Shown here: positions 43,860-52,168 of the stretch, piece by piece
Layout of the letters: every line of letters begins with the position of its first letter
How positions within the stretch are numbered: position 1 is the stretch's first letter
Source: Hwanghaeella sp965227365
Lineage (GTDB): Bacteria > Pseudomonadota > Alphaproteobacteria > UBA8366 > Aestuariispiraceae
Length of the DNA stretch: 64,000 nucleotides
NCBI RefSeq assembly: GCF_965227365.1
Contig: NZ_OZ245754.1
Span: 3,906,001-3,970,000, forward strand
Direction: 5' to 3'
The notes under the pieces: model-generated
Databases searched by the model: none
Told to the model about the DNA's origin: nothing
The model's input: the letters and a program-made list of their open reading frames with translations, nothing else
Program-made: the position numbers and the translations under genes

Positions 43860-45383
43860 ATGCCCTATGCCTCCCTTCGTGATTTCATGGACCGCCTCGA
43901 ACGGGAAGGACGTCTCGTCCGGACCAAACAGGCGGTATCCCCCTTTCTGGAGATGACGGAGGTACAGACCCGCCTGCTGGCCGAGCGCGGGCCGGCGGTG
44001 CTGTTCGAAAACCCGGTGCGGCCGGACGGCACGCCCTATGACATGCCGGTCCTGACCAATCTGTTCGGCTCCGTCGAGCGTGTCGCCTGGGGGATGGACC
44101 GGACACCCGATCAATTGCGGGAAGTGGGGGAGACGCTGGCCTTTCTGCGTCAGCCGGAACCGCCCGGCGGCTTCCGCGAGGCGCTCGGCATGTTGCCCTT
44201 GGTGAAGACCGTTCTGGCGATGAAGCCGCGTACGGTCGGTCAGGCGCCCTGCCAGGAAATCGTTTTGGAAGGCGACGACATCGACCTGAACCGCCTGCCC
44301 ATTCAGACATGCTGGCCCGGCGAACCGGCGCCGTTGATCACCTGGCCGCTGGTCGTGACCCAGGGCCCCAACCCGCCGAAGGGAAGCAAGGGTGACAAGA
44401 CCGACGTCTTCAACCTGGGCATCTATCGGATGCAGGTGATGGGCAAGGACAAGACCCTGATGCGGTGGCTGAAACACCGCGGCGGCGCACAGCATTACCG
44501 GAAGTGGAAGAATGAACGGCCTGACCCGCTGCCGGCCGCGGCCGTGCTGGGCGCCGATCCCGGCACCATTCTGGCGGCGGTTACACCTGTTCCGGATACG
44601 CTGAGCGAGTACCAGTTCGCCGGCCTGCTGCGCGGAAAGAAAGTGGATCTGGTTGATTGCCGGACGGTGCCGCTGAAGGTCCCGGCCGAGGCCGAGATCG
44701 TCCTGGAAGGCCATGTCATGCTGGACGAGTTCGGCGACGAAGGCCCTTATGGCGACCATACGGGCTATTACAATTCGGTCGAACCCTTTCCCGTCTTCAA
44801 GATTTCCGCCATCACCATGCGGCGGAAACCGATCTATCTGTCGACCTTCACCGGACGCCCGCCGGACGAACCGTCGATCCTGGGCGAAGGCTTGAACGAA
44901 GTCTTCATTCCGCTGCTGCAGCAGCAGTTCCCGGAGATCGTCGACTTCTGGCTGCCGCCGGAAGGGTGCAGCTATCGCATCGCCGTCATCTCCATGAAAA
45001 AGGCCTATCCAGGGCACGCCAAGCGCGTGATGCTCGGCGCGTGGTCCTATCTGCGGCAGTTCATGTACACGAAATGGGTGATCGTGGTGGATGACGACAT
45101 CGACGCCCGCGACTGGAAGGATGTGATGTGGGCCCTGTCGACCCGGATGGATCCGGCGCGGGACATCACGATGATCGAAAACACGCCCATCGACTATCTG
45201 GATTTCGCCTCGCCCGTCAGCGGCCTTGGTTCCAAGATCGGGCTGGATGCGACGAACAAATGGCCGCCTGAAACCAATCGCGAATGGGGCGAGCAGATCC
45301 GCATGGAACAGGATGTCATCGACAAGATCGACAGGCTATGGCCGGACCTGGGCCTGCCCGGCTCCGGCAAAAGCATCTGGTAA
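43860..45383 (+). CDS. ubiD: UbiD-family prenylated-FMN decarboxylase
   Basis: Decarboxylates aromatic or alpha,beta-unsaturated acids with prenylated FMN; the ubiquinone pathway enzyme acts on polyprenyl-hydroxybenzoate. The 507-residue protein has the catalytic block LDEFGDEGPYGDHTGYY containing the conserved acidic residues, the N-terminal region DLNRLPIQTCWPGE and the dimerisation segment KWVIVVDDDIDARDWKDV. ATG 43860 (MPYASLRDF) is the conserved start. No ubiX is in this window. Homologues acting on other substrates exist, so the ubiquinone role is likely but not certain. Confidence 0.9.
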   Translation: MPYASLRDFMDRLEREGRLVRTKQAVSPFLEMTEVQTRLLAERGPAVLFENPVRPDGTPYDMPVLTNLFGSVERVAWGMDRTPDQLREVGETLAFLRQPEPPGGFREALGMLPLVKTVLAMKPRTVGQAPCQEIVLEGDDIDLNRLPIQTCWPGEPAPLITWPLVVTQGPNPPKGSKGDKTDVFNLGIYRMQVMGKDKTLMRWLKHRGGAQHYRKWKNERPDPLPAAAVLGADPGTILAAVTPVPDTLSEYQFAGLLRGKKVDLVDCRTVPLKVPAEAEIVLEGHVMLDEFGDEGPYGDHTGYYNSVEPFPVFKISAITMRRKPIYLSTFTGRPPDEPSILGEGLNEVFIPLLQQQFPEIVDFWLPPEGCSYRIAVISMKKAYPGHAKRVMLGAWSYLRQFMYTKWVIVVDDDIDARDWKDVMWALSTRMDPARDITMIENTPIDYLDFASPVSGLGSKIGLDATNKWPPETNREWGEQIRMEQDVIDKIDRLWPDLGLPGSGKSIW

Positions 45384-45529
45384 CAGTGTCCAGGAAACCA
45401 AGACATTTACGCATGGGCTTTTAAGAAACTGAAAGCCGCCTATTCGCTTTTGTCGATACAATTGCGAACTCTTCGCATGTTAGGGTGAGGCCATAATAAA
45501 AACCCCTTCACCCCTGTTCGACTGAAACC

Positions 45530-46732
45530 ATGACTGCGATCACCACGGATACCGAAGACGGAACGAACCGGCTGCCCTATTGGTTCAGCGCCGGTCATCT
45601 CTGCATCGATTGGCCCTTCGGCGCGATGTATCTCCTGGTCCCGTCGGCCGGTATCTATTTCGGCTGGTCCCCGGCACAGGTCGGCCTCATCCTGACGCTG
45701 CAGAGCGTCGGCGCGGCCTTCGCCTATCTGCCCGCCGGCCTGATGATGGACCGGTTGTCGGAACGCGGCCGGCTGTTGGCCGCGACCTTCTTCTGGGTGG
45801 TCCTGGGCTATATCCTGGCAAGTTACGCCGGCAGTTTCTGGCCCCTGGCCCTGCTGATGGCCTTCGCCTCACTGGGCGATGCGGCCTGGCATCCGATGGC
45901 GACCGGTATCCTGGTTAAAATGAACCCGCATCAGCGCGGCCGGGTGCTGGGCATCCATGCCATCGGCGGCACCCTGACCGGCGTCTTCTCCCCGCTGGTG
46001 GCCGGCGCCCTGTTGGAATTCATGGACTGGCGCGGCGCGATGCAATTCGTCCTGATCCCCACCGCCATCATGGGCTTTGTCTTTCTTTTTTATGTTTCCC
46101 GCAAGATCCCGCGGGTGGAGGTCGCCCATGCGGATCGGCCCAACCTGAAACTGTTGCTGCGGCAGTGGGGAACGCCGATCGGCGTGATGACCGCGGTGAC
46201 CATGATGCTCTACAATCTGGGCCTGATCGGCGCGACCGCGATGGCGCCCCTGTACCTGCGCGATGCGATCGGATTGGATACTTTCCATGTCGGCCTCGCC
46301 TTTTCCGGCGCGATCCTGGTCGGCGCCCTGATCCAGCCCACCGTGGGACGGCTGTCGGATCAGGTCGGGCGCTGGCCCGTCATCATCATCGGCGCCTTGC
46401 TGGGCGCCGGCGGAGCGCTGACACTGGTCCTGTCCAACGACCTGATCTCGGCCCTGATCGGTCTCGCCGGCTGTATCGGCGCGCTGAACGCGGTGCGGTC
46501 CTGCGTGCTGGCCTGCGCGGTCGATATGTCGGGCAAAAGCGAGGCGACGACGCTCGCCATCGCCTTCGCGGTCCTGGACGGCATCGGCGCCTTCGGCGCG
46601 GTCGCGGCCGGTTGGCTGGGCACGGCGGATATCTCCCAAGCCTTCGTCCTGACCGTCATTTGCAGCACGGCGGCGGCCATACTCTCGCTGATCCTGATCA
46701 GGGTCTCTCACAAGGTTGCGATGGCCCGTTGA
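45530..46732 (+). CDS. MFS transporter
   Basis: A 400-residue inner-membrane carrier with about twelve hydrophobic segments, consistent with the major facilitator superfamily. The cytoplasmic loop after helix 2 reads GLMMDRLSERGRLL, the MFS A-type motif, and the second half repeats it as GRLSDQVGRWP. The N-terminal segment has some resemblance to the Fsr fosmidomycin-efflux group. Substrate unknown. It sits in its own transcription unit between ubiD and msrA. Confidence 0.85.
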   Translation: MTAITTDTEDGTNRLPYWFSAGHLCIDWPFGAMYLLVPSAGIYFGWSPAQVGLILTLQSVGAAFAYLPAGLMMDRLSERGRLLAATFFWVVLGYILASYAGSFWPLALLMAFASLGDAAWHPMATGILVKMNPHQRGRVLGIHAIGGTLTGVFSPLVAGALLEFMDWRGAMQFVLIPTAIMGFVFLFYVSRKIPRVEVAHADRPNLKLLLRQWGTPIGVMTAVTMMLYNLGLIGATAMAPLYLRDAIGLDTFHVGLAFSGAILVGALIQPTVGRLSDQVGRWPVIIIGALLGAGGALTLVLSNDLISALIGLAGCIGALNAVRSCVLACAVDMSGKSEATTLAIAFAVLDGIGAFGAVAAGWLGTADISQAFVLTVICSTAAAILSLILIRVSHKVAMAR

Positions 46733-46793
46733 TGCCGGCCGGCCCCGGGCCTACCTTGTTGAGGGAGATGAACCGCCAGAAACAGGTGCAGCC

Positions 46794-47462
46794 ATGTTCT
46801 TCATGACGCCGAAGCACAAACTCGAAATGCCGTCCCCGCAGGACGCCCTGCCCGGACGGGACCAGCCCCTCGATACGCCCGATACGCATTTCGTTTCCGG
46901 TGCGCGGATCAAACCGCCATTCCCCGACGGCATGCAGACCATCGTCTTCGGCCTTGGCTGCTTTTGGGGTGCGGAACGGGTCTTCTGGCAAATTCCGGGC
47001 GTCTATGCGACCGCCGTCGGCTATGCGGGCGGCCATACGCCGAACCCGACCTATGAGGAGGTCTGCAGCGGCCGGACCGGTCATAACGAAGTTGTCCTGG
47101 TCGTCTACGACCCCGCCAAGGTCGACACCGCCGAAATCCTGAAGACCTTCTGGGAATCCCACGACCCGACCCAGGGCATGAGGCAGGGCAACGATGTCGG
47201 CACGCAATACCGCTCGGGCATCTATGTCTCCACGGAAGAGCAGCGCTTGCTGGCCGAGGCATCCAAGCAGGAATACGAAGCAGCCTTGGGCAAGCACCGC
47301 ATGGGCAAGATCACGACGGAGATCCTGGAGGCCCCGCCCTTCTATTACGCGGAGGACTATCACCAGCAATATCTGGCCAAGAATCCGAACGGTTATTGCG
47401 GACTGGGCGGCACGGGTATCAGCTGTCCGATGCCGAGGCCGGTCGGCACCGCCGCGGAATAG
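46794..47462 (+). CDS. msrA: Peptide methionine-(S)-S-oxide reductase
   Basis: Reduces methionine-S-sulfoxide in proteins with thioredoxin. The 222-residue protein has the catalytic Cys56 in GLGCFWGAERVF, the substrate site GYAGGHTPNPTYEEVCSG and resolving cysteines in NGYCGLGGTGISCP near the C terminus. The N-terminal extension of about 45 residues is usual for MsrA of this group. ATG 46794 fits the family start. It converges on the XRE gene. Confidence 0.95.
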   Translation: MFFMTPKHKLEMPSPQDALPGRDQPLDTPDTHFVSGARIKPPFPDGMQTIVFGLGCFWGAERVFWQIPGVYATAVGYAGGHTPNPTYEEVCSGRTGHNEVVLVVYDPAKVDTAEILKTFWESHDPTQGMRQGNDVGTQYRSGIYVSTEEQRLLAEASKQEYEAALGKHRMGKITTEILEAPPFYYAEDYHQQYLAKNPNGYCGLGGTGISCPMPRPVGTAAE

Positions 47463-47487
47463 AAATCTTCTCCGCCGAGAATTCCGT

Positions 47488-47787
47488 TCAACCGCCCAGC
47501 GATTCCGGCGGTTGGTCCACTTCGGTCACGTTGATGGCCATTTCCCGCGCCGCGGCCTTTTCAAGCGCGATATTCTTCTTGGCGTTGACCCCGTCGAAAT
47601 CCTCGACACCCTGGCTCAAGGCATAACAGGCCAGGCTGATCGAAAGCGGGATCTGGACCTTCTTCCCGTCCCGCTCGCCTTTTTCGTAATACTGCAACAC
47701 CCGCCGTTTGAGGCCCAAGGCATGCGCGGCATCCTTTTGTGAGAGCCCCATCTGCTTTCGCCAACGCTTGAACTGCCCCGGTGTCAC
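47488..47787 (-). CDS. XRE-family helix-turn-helix regulator
   Basis: A 99-residue DNA-binding protein. The HTH region is near the N terminus (QMGLSQKDAAHALGLKRRVL then QYYEKGERDGKKV), characteristic of the XRE/Cro-CI fold. The start is a GTG at 47787 with GAGGT about six bases upstream. Length leaves room for the HTH and a short helical dimerisation tail. It faces away from three dyads at 47895-47971, which it may bind to regulate itself and the gene on the other side (inference). Confidence 0.85.
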   Translation of the reverse strand: MTPGQFKRWRKQMGLSQKDAAHALGLKRRVLQYYEKGERDGKKVQIPLSISLACYALSQGVEDFDGVNAKKNIALEKAAAREMAINVTEVDQPPESLGG

Positions 47788-48054
47788 TTCAACCTCATGA
47801 TTTTTCTAATATTCGGCAGCGCAACAAGTGGTTGAACTGCCTCAATAATCGGCCTGCGGACTGTACAAAGACTTAATTTGTGGATCAAGAAAAAGCGCAC
47901 ATCGTGCACATTTCTCCTTGATAAGCGCACGGCGTGCGCCTATTTTCTACATGAAAGCGCACGAGGTGCGCAAGGCGGAACATGAAAGACCCGATATGGA
48001 ATGACCCTGCCGGGGCACTTGTGAGATCCGTCCGAGCAAGAGGAGTACAGTACA
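47788..48054. promoter_or_regulatory. Divergent intergenic region with three GCGCAC-n3-GTGCGC dyads
   Basis: This AT-rich gap between divergent genes contains three copies of a 15-bp dyad: GCGCACATCGTGCAC at 47895-47909, GCGCACGGCGTGCGC at 47925-47939 and GCGCACGAGGTGCGC at 47957-47971. Each is preceded by AA. Start-to-start spacing is 30 and 32 bases, about three helical turns, so a protein dimer at each site would face nearly the same side of the DNA. No CRISPR features. I read these as a cooperative operator. Confidence 0.7.
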
Positions 48055-48300
48055 ATGGCACATACGCTCTTTGTCTGGCGCGAAAAAGCCTATGACGGCG
48101 AAATCGCGTTGGCGCGTAAAGGTCATCTGCTCAACTCCGCTGGAGCACGGAGGGCCAGTACGCTGGAAAACAAGCCGAAGCTTGTGTTCCGGGTACGCCA
48201 CGACGACGCGGAAGAGCTGGTGACGGATCCGGTGGAAGTCTACCACCTGACCCACAAATACCCGCAGAGCACGGTTGATATCCTGCCTGTCGTCGCCTGA
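48055..48300 (+). CDS. Small hypothetical protein
   Basis: An 81-residue protein, mostly polar, with a beta-rich look: HTLFVWREKAYDGEIALARK at the start and VYHLTHKYPQSTVDILPVV at the end. No known domain recognised. A good ribosome site (AAGAGGAG) precedes the ATG. It is transcribed away from the XRE gene across the triple-dyad region, and a strong terminator ends its transcript about 125 bases downstream, after a highly structured 3' region. Function unknown. Confidence 0.7.
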   Translation: MAHTLFVWREKAYDGEIALARKGHLLNSAGARRASTLENKPKLVFRVRHDDAEELVTDPVEVYHLTHKYPQSTVDILPVVA

Positions 48301-48424
48301 CGCCACAGCCATCCCGGGCCGGGCTTCATCCCCCTAAGCCGCGACCAGGGATGCCGGGTAAGTGATGCCCGGGACGAACGGATAGTTTTACAGCGAAGCC
48401 TCCCCCAAAGCTTCGCCATATCGA
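48301..48424 (+). other. Structured 3' untranslated region
   Basis: Between the stop codon and the terminator the sequence can fold several ways: CATCCC (48310-48315) with GGGATG (48348-48353), CCCGGGC (48313-48319) with GCCCGGG (48367-48373), and GCGAAGC (48393-48399) with GCTTCGC (48410-48416). The first two pairings exclude each other. It could be a 3' UTR or the body of a small RNA; no gene is seen in it. Confidence 0.35.
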
Positions 48425-48460
48425 GGGGCCGGCGTTTGTGTGGAGCGCCGGCCCCTTTTT
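48425..48460 (+). terminator. Strong rho-independent terminator
   Basis: A perfect 10-bp stem GGGGCCGGCG (48425-48434)/CGCCGGCCCC (48446-48455) with an 11-base loop is followed directly by TTTTT. It separates the small hypothetical gene from the leuA leader. Confidence 0.92.
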
Positions 48461-48511
48461 CGCCCGTATTCCCCCTTGACCCCGCCAAACGACGACAGTA
48501 CCGTCCCGGCC

Positions 48512-48583
48512 ATGAACCTGAAGCCGACATATGGGCGCGACGGGCTACTGCTAGCCCTACGACTTATCGGCCCGGCGTCCTAA
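48512..48583 (+). CDS. leuL: Leucine leader peptide of leuA
   Basis: A 23-codon frame, MNLKPTYGRDG followed by LLLALRLIGPAS, with leucine at five of seven positions in the middle, several as the rarer CTA codon. A candidate promoter (TTGACC at 48476-48481, 17-base spacer, weak TACCGT at 48499-48504) would start transcription right at the ATG, so the leader may be leaderless, as known for the rhizobial trp leader. It fits ribosome-mediated attenuation sensing leucyl-tRNA. Small size limits certainty. Confidence 0.65.
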   Translation: MNLKPTYGRDGLLLALRLIGPAS

Positions 48584-48621
48584 CGCCGGGGGCCGCAAGG
48601 CCGTGCTTTGCCGGGCAAAGC
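48542..48621 (+). promoter_or_regulatory. Candidate attenuator hairpins after the leucine codons
   Basis: Consecutive stems occupy the leader: GGGCTA/TAGCCC over the leucine codons (48542-48557), CCCGGCG/CGCCGGG spanning the stop codon (48571-48590), and a perfect GCTTTGC/GCAAAGC with a 3-base loop (48605-48621). The arrangement resembles a pause/antiterminator set, but no T-tract follows the last stem, so the termination mechanism is unclear. Confidence 0.45.
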
Positions 48622-48675
48622 CACCTTCAGAAGGGTAAACCTTCCGCTTCAGTTACGATAAGCCAGGTTCCAACC

Positions 48676-48816
48676 ATGACTTCGAACCAATTTGACGGCA
48701 CCCGCATCACGGGGCCAGGCATCGACACCGCGATGGAATTCTTTCCGAGAACGGGTCTTCGGGCTCTCCTACCGCGACTTATTTCCGGTCGCCGAACGAC
48801 AAAGGCCCGTCGGTGA
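48676..48816 (+). CDS. Second short leucine-containing frame before leuA
   Basis: A 46-codon frame opening MTSNQFDGTRI and containing the leucine-rich stretch GLRALLPRLI. The nucleotides around that stretch resemble the first leader (both run CTAC..CGACTTAT then a GC-rich stem). It may be a second leader or a conserved short peptide. No strong ribosome site. It lies about 110 bases upstream of leuA and could also be non-coding. Confidence 0.35.
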   Translation: MTSNQFDGTRITGPGIDTAMEFFPRTGLRALLPRLISGRRTTKARR

Positions 48817-48928
48817 CCGTAGCGAGCGCCCGCTTTAGCCCCCCAAAGCCCCCTCAAGGACCTTCCGGGGCAAATGAGAACAAGGATACACGCCGAGGCT
48901 GAAGGCCCGGCGATCGAGGAGAGAAACC

Positions 48929-50614
48929 ATGGCAACCACGATGCCATTCGAGAAATACCGACCCTTCCCGCCAATCGACCTGCCCGACAGGACCTGGCCC
49001 GGCAAGACCATAACAAAGGCGCCGACCTGGTGCAGTGTCGATCTGCGGGACGGCAACCAGGCCTTGATCGAACCGATGGGCCCGGAACGCAAGATGCGGA
49101 TGTTCGAGACCTTGGTGAAAATGGGCTTCAAGGAAATCGAAGTCGGTTTCCCGAGTGCCTCGCAGACCGATTTCGACTTTGTCCGGAAGCTGATTGACGA
49201 GAACCGGATCCCCGAGGACGTGACGATCCAGGTTCTGACCCAGGCCCGAGACCACCTGATCGCCCGGACCTTCGAATCCGTGAAGGGCGCGAAGCGGGTC
49301 ATTCTGCATCTGTACAACTCCACCTCCACGCTGCAGCGCCGCGTCGTCTTCAAGGAAGACCGCGAAGGCGTTCGCAAGATCGCCGAGGAAGGCGCGAAAC
49401 TGGTTTTGCAGCACGCCCGGAATCAGACCGACACGGAATGGGTGTTCCAGTATTCTCCGGAAAGCTTCACGCAAACCGAATTGGACTACGCGCTGGAAGT
49501 CTGTGAATCAGTCATGGATATCTGGGAAGCCAGCCCGGACAACAAGGTCATCATCAACCTGCCGGCGACGGTGGAAGTGGCGATGCCGAATGTCTACGCC
49601 GACCAGATCGAATGGATGGCCAGGAACTTCAGCGACCGCGACCGGGTCATCCTGTCACTGCACCCGCATAACGACCGCGGCACCGGCGTCGCCGCCGCGG
49701 AGTTCGGCGTGATGGCGGGTGCGGACCGGATCGAAGGCACCTTATTCGGCAATGGCGAGCGGACCGGCAACGTGGACATCGTCACGCTGGGCATGAACAT
49801 GTTCAGCCAGGGCGTGGACCCGACGCTGAACTTCTCAAACATGCGGGATCTGGTGAGTATCGCGGAATACTGCAACCAACTGCCGGTCCATCCGCGTCAC
49901 CCCTATGCGGGCGATCTGGTCTTCACCGCTTTCTCCGGCAGCCACCAGGACGCCATCAACAAGGGCCTGAAGGCGATGGAACAGTCGAATAGCGGGTTGT
50001 GGGAAGTCCCCTATCTGCCAATCGACCCAAGCGATGTCGGCGCCACCTATGAAGCAGTCATCCGCATCAACAGCCAGTCGGGCAAGGGCGGCGTCGCTTA
50101 CATCATGGAGGCGGATCACGGTTTCAAACTGCCGCGTCGCCTGCAGATGGAGTTCTCGCAGGCTGTTCAGCGATTGGCGGACGATACGGGACAGGAATTG
50201 AGTTCAGACCTGATCTTCAACACGTTCAACGAACAGTATCTGTCGAACGAGACGCCCTATTCCTTCGTCACCCATACGACCGTTCCGGACACTCATGCCT
50301 CTGAAATGCGACGCATCGAAGCGAAAGTGAAACGAAACGGCGAGGACATCACGGTTCACGGCAAAGGCAACGGTCCGATCGACGCCTTCGTTCACGCCCT
50401 GAAGGACGAGGCCGGGATCGAGATCAAGGTGATCGATTATTCGGAACACGCGATCAGCGCCGGGTCCGACGCCCAGGCGGTCGCCTATCTGGAGGCGGAA
50501 ACCGGAGACGGTGTCCGACTGTTCGGTGTGGGCCAGGATCAGAACATCGTCCGGGCCTCGCTGAAAGCGATCTGCAGCGCGGTAAACCGGGCGGTCGGCA
50601 TGACGAAGGCCTGA
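48929..50614 (+). CDS. leuA: 2-isopropylmalate synthase (long form)
   Basis: Condenses acetyl-CoA with 2-oxoisovalerate, the committed step of leucine synthesis. The 561-residue protein is the longer LeuA type: the TIM-barrel catalytic domain starts SVDLRDGNQALIEPM, has the metal-site HPHNDRGTGVAAAE and GTLFGNGERTGN, and is followed by a C-terminal allosteric domain that normally binds leucine. A strong ribosome site (GAGGAGAG) precedes the ATG. Regulated both by the leader upstream and by feedback inhibition (family knowledge). Confidence 0.97.
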   Translation: MATTMPFEKYRPFPPIDLPDRTWPGKTITKAPTWCSVDLRDGNQALIEPMGPERKMRMFETLVKMGFKEIEVGFPSASQTDFDFVRKLIDENRIPEDVTIQVLTQARDHLIARTFESVKGAKRVILHLYNSTSTLQRRVVFKEDREGVRKIAEEGAKLVLQHARNQTDTEWVFQYSPESFTQTELDYALEVCESVMDIWEASPDNKVIINLPATVEVAMPNVYADQIEWMARNFSDRDRVILSLHPHNDRGTGVAAAEFGVMAGADRIEGTLFGNGERTGNVDIVTLGMNMFSQGVDPTLNFSNMRDLVSIAEYCNQLPVHPRHPYAGDLVFTAFSGSHQDAINKGLKAMEQSNSGLWEVPYLPIDPSDVGATYEAVIRINSQSGKGGVAYIMEADHGFKLPRRLQMEFSQAVQRLADDTGQELSSDLIFNTFNEQYLSNETPYSFVTHTTVPDTHASEMRRIEAKVKRNGEDITVHGKGNGPIDAFVHALKDEAGIEIKVIDYSEHAISAGSDAQAVAYLEAETGDGVRLFGVGQDQNIVRASLKAICSAVNRAVGMTKA

Positions 50615-50636
50615 TCCAGAAACGTCGATCGACAGC

Positions 50637-50667
50637 AAAAAGGGGAGGCCACGCGCCTCCCCTTTTT
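50637..50667. terminator. Bidirectional terminator between leuA and cytochrome c
   Basis: The stem AAAAAGGGGAGGC (50637-50649) pairs with GCCTCCCCTTTTT (50655-50667) around a 5-base loop. It lies between convergent genes and gives a T-tract on either strand. Confidence 0.93.
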
Positions 50668-50687
50668 CATTTCCGGTCTGCCTGTCC

Positions 50688-51080
50688 CTATTGCGACATC
50701 TGCTTCAGGTATTCGAGAACATCGGCACGGTCGGCGTCGTCCCGCAGGCCGAGATAGGCCATCTTGTTGCCTTTGACGACCGATCGGGGCCGACGGATGA
50801 ATTTGTCCAGGTTTTCCTCGGTCCAGACCAAACCCGACGCACCGGCTTTCTGAAAGGCGTCGGAGTAGCCGAACCCTTCCGCCGCACCCGCCGGGTGACC
50901 CCAGATCTTATGGAGAGACGGACCGGTCCGATGGCTGCCCGGTTCAACGGAATGGCATTGGGCGCAGATGCTCTTGAACAGGATCTCCCCGTTTTCCGCG
51001 TCCGCGGCGCCCACCGGCCCCGACATCAAGGAAAGGCCGAACGCGAAGACCGACGCGACGGTCCCGACTGCAATTTTCAT
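50688..51080 (-). CDS. Class I c-type cytochrome
   Basis: Periplasmic electron carrier, a plausible donor to the aa3 oxidase encoded at 26-31 kb. The 130-residue protein has a signal peptide (ending VGAAD), the heme site CAQCH (Cys39, Cys42, His43) and the axial methionine Met107 in GNKMAYLGL, with RTGPSLHKIWG typical of mitochondrial-like cytochrome c. A bidirectional terminator separates it from leuA. Confidence 0.92.
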   Translation of the reverse strand: MKIAVGTVASVFAFGLSLMSGPVGAADAENGEILFKSICAQCHSVEPGSHRTGPSLHKIWGHPAGAAEGFGYSDAFQKAGASGLVWTEENLDKFIRRPRSVVKGNKMAYLGLRDDADRADVLEYLKQMSQ

Positions 51081-51155
51081 TCGTCTACTCCTTTGCCCCT
51101 GCCGGAACCTACGTTTCCGCCATCACTTCCGATCATTTCGTGCCGGATACTTCCG

Positions 51156-52055
51156 TCACTTTTTGTCCAGCCGATTGATATGGGCCATCGCATCCGACAG
51201 ATGTGGTACGTAGGACTCCCCATAGCCGAGTGCAACCGCCTGGGCGAAGGCCTGATAGACGCCGCTGCCGACAGGCGAGGTGATTCCGAGGCTCTGAGTG
51301 AGGGATTCATAGTATCCGACATCCTTGTGCGCATTCGCCAGAGCGAATTTCAAACCGGATCCATCGCCTTCCAGCGGATAGCGCATTACCGCCTGGAACA
51401 TGCCGCTGTTAAGGATCCCCGCCGAAACCAGTTCGTGGAGCATGGCCACATCGACACCGGCCTTGCGCGCGGTGGTGATGGCCTCGCACGTCGCCGAGGC
51501 TATCGTCATACCGAGGAAGTTGTTCAGCAGTTTAATCGTATGGCCCGCGCCCAGCGCGCCGACATGGAAGATATTCTCGCAATAGGTTTCGAGAACCGGT
51601 TTCATATCGGCGAACAGGTCGGCATCCCCCCCGACCATCGTGTTGAGGCGACCTTCCTCTGCCTCAACCGGCGTCCGCGCCAAGGGCGCGTCCAAGAACC
51701 GGACACCCTTTGCCGCCAAGGCTTCGGCGATTTTCAACGTTGATGACGGATCCGCCGTGCTGGTATCGACCACAACCATGCCATCGCTTGCCCCTTCGGC
51801 AACACCGTCGCCGCCCAAGACGATTTTCTCGATCGTCGGGGAATTGGGAAGACACAGGAAAACGATGTCGGATGCTTCCGCGACCGCTTTCGCAGACTTC
51901 ACTTCGACCGCGCCCTTGGAGACCAAATCGTCTACCGGTTCGCGATTCCTGTTGCCGAGGATGGTCAGCGGATGCCCCTTCAGCATAAGGTTCTTGGCCA
52001 TACCATGGCCCATCAGTCCAACCCCGATAAATCCCACTTTCCGTTTGTCGGACAT
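51156..52055 (-). CDS. NAD(P)-dependent beta-hydroxyacid dehydrogenase
   Basis: A 299-residue enzyme of the 3-hydroxyisobutyrate dehydrogenase/6-phosphogluconate dehydrogenase superfamily. The Rossmann motif is GFIGVGLMGHGMA (8-20) and the catalytic lysine is Lys175 in GHTIKLLNNFLG. Members act on 3-hydroxyisobutyrate, tartronate semialdehyde, succinic semialdehyde or serine; the substrate cannot be read from sequence. Single gene between cytochrome c and the flavoprotein gene. Confidence 0.9.
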   Translation of the reverse strand: MSDKRKVGFIGVGLMGHGMAKNLMLKGHPLTILGNRNREPVDDLVSKGAVEVKSAKAVAEASDIVFLCLPNSPTIEKIVLGGDGVAEGASDGMVVVDTSTADPSSTLKIAEALAAKGVRFLDAPLARTPVEAEEGRLNTMVGGDADLFADMKPVLETYCENIFHVGALGAGHTIKLLNNFLGMTIASATCEAITTARKAGVDVAMLHELVSAGILNSGMFQAVMRYPLEGDGSGLKFALANAHKDVGYYESLTQSLGITSPVGSGVYQAFAQAVALGYGESYVPHLSDAMAHINRLDKK

Positions 52056-52168
52056 TTAGCTCTCCCTGTTTCGGATATGTCAGGCCGAATGGCCTTCATA
52101 CTGTTGGATCCGGTACCAGACTAACCCGCGGACTGGCCGGTATCCAGATAGGGATAGCATCTGCGATA

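Noticed and set aside
47895..47971. The three repeats considered as a mini CRISPR array.
   Set aside because: Units are 15-bp dyads, repeats are not identical, spacers are too short and no cas gene is present.
47488..48300. The XRE gene and the 81-residue gene considered as a toxin-antitoxin pair.
   Set aside because: They are divergent, not overlapping, separated by 267 bases with operator-like sites, and the small protein shows no toxin fold that I recognise.
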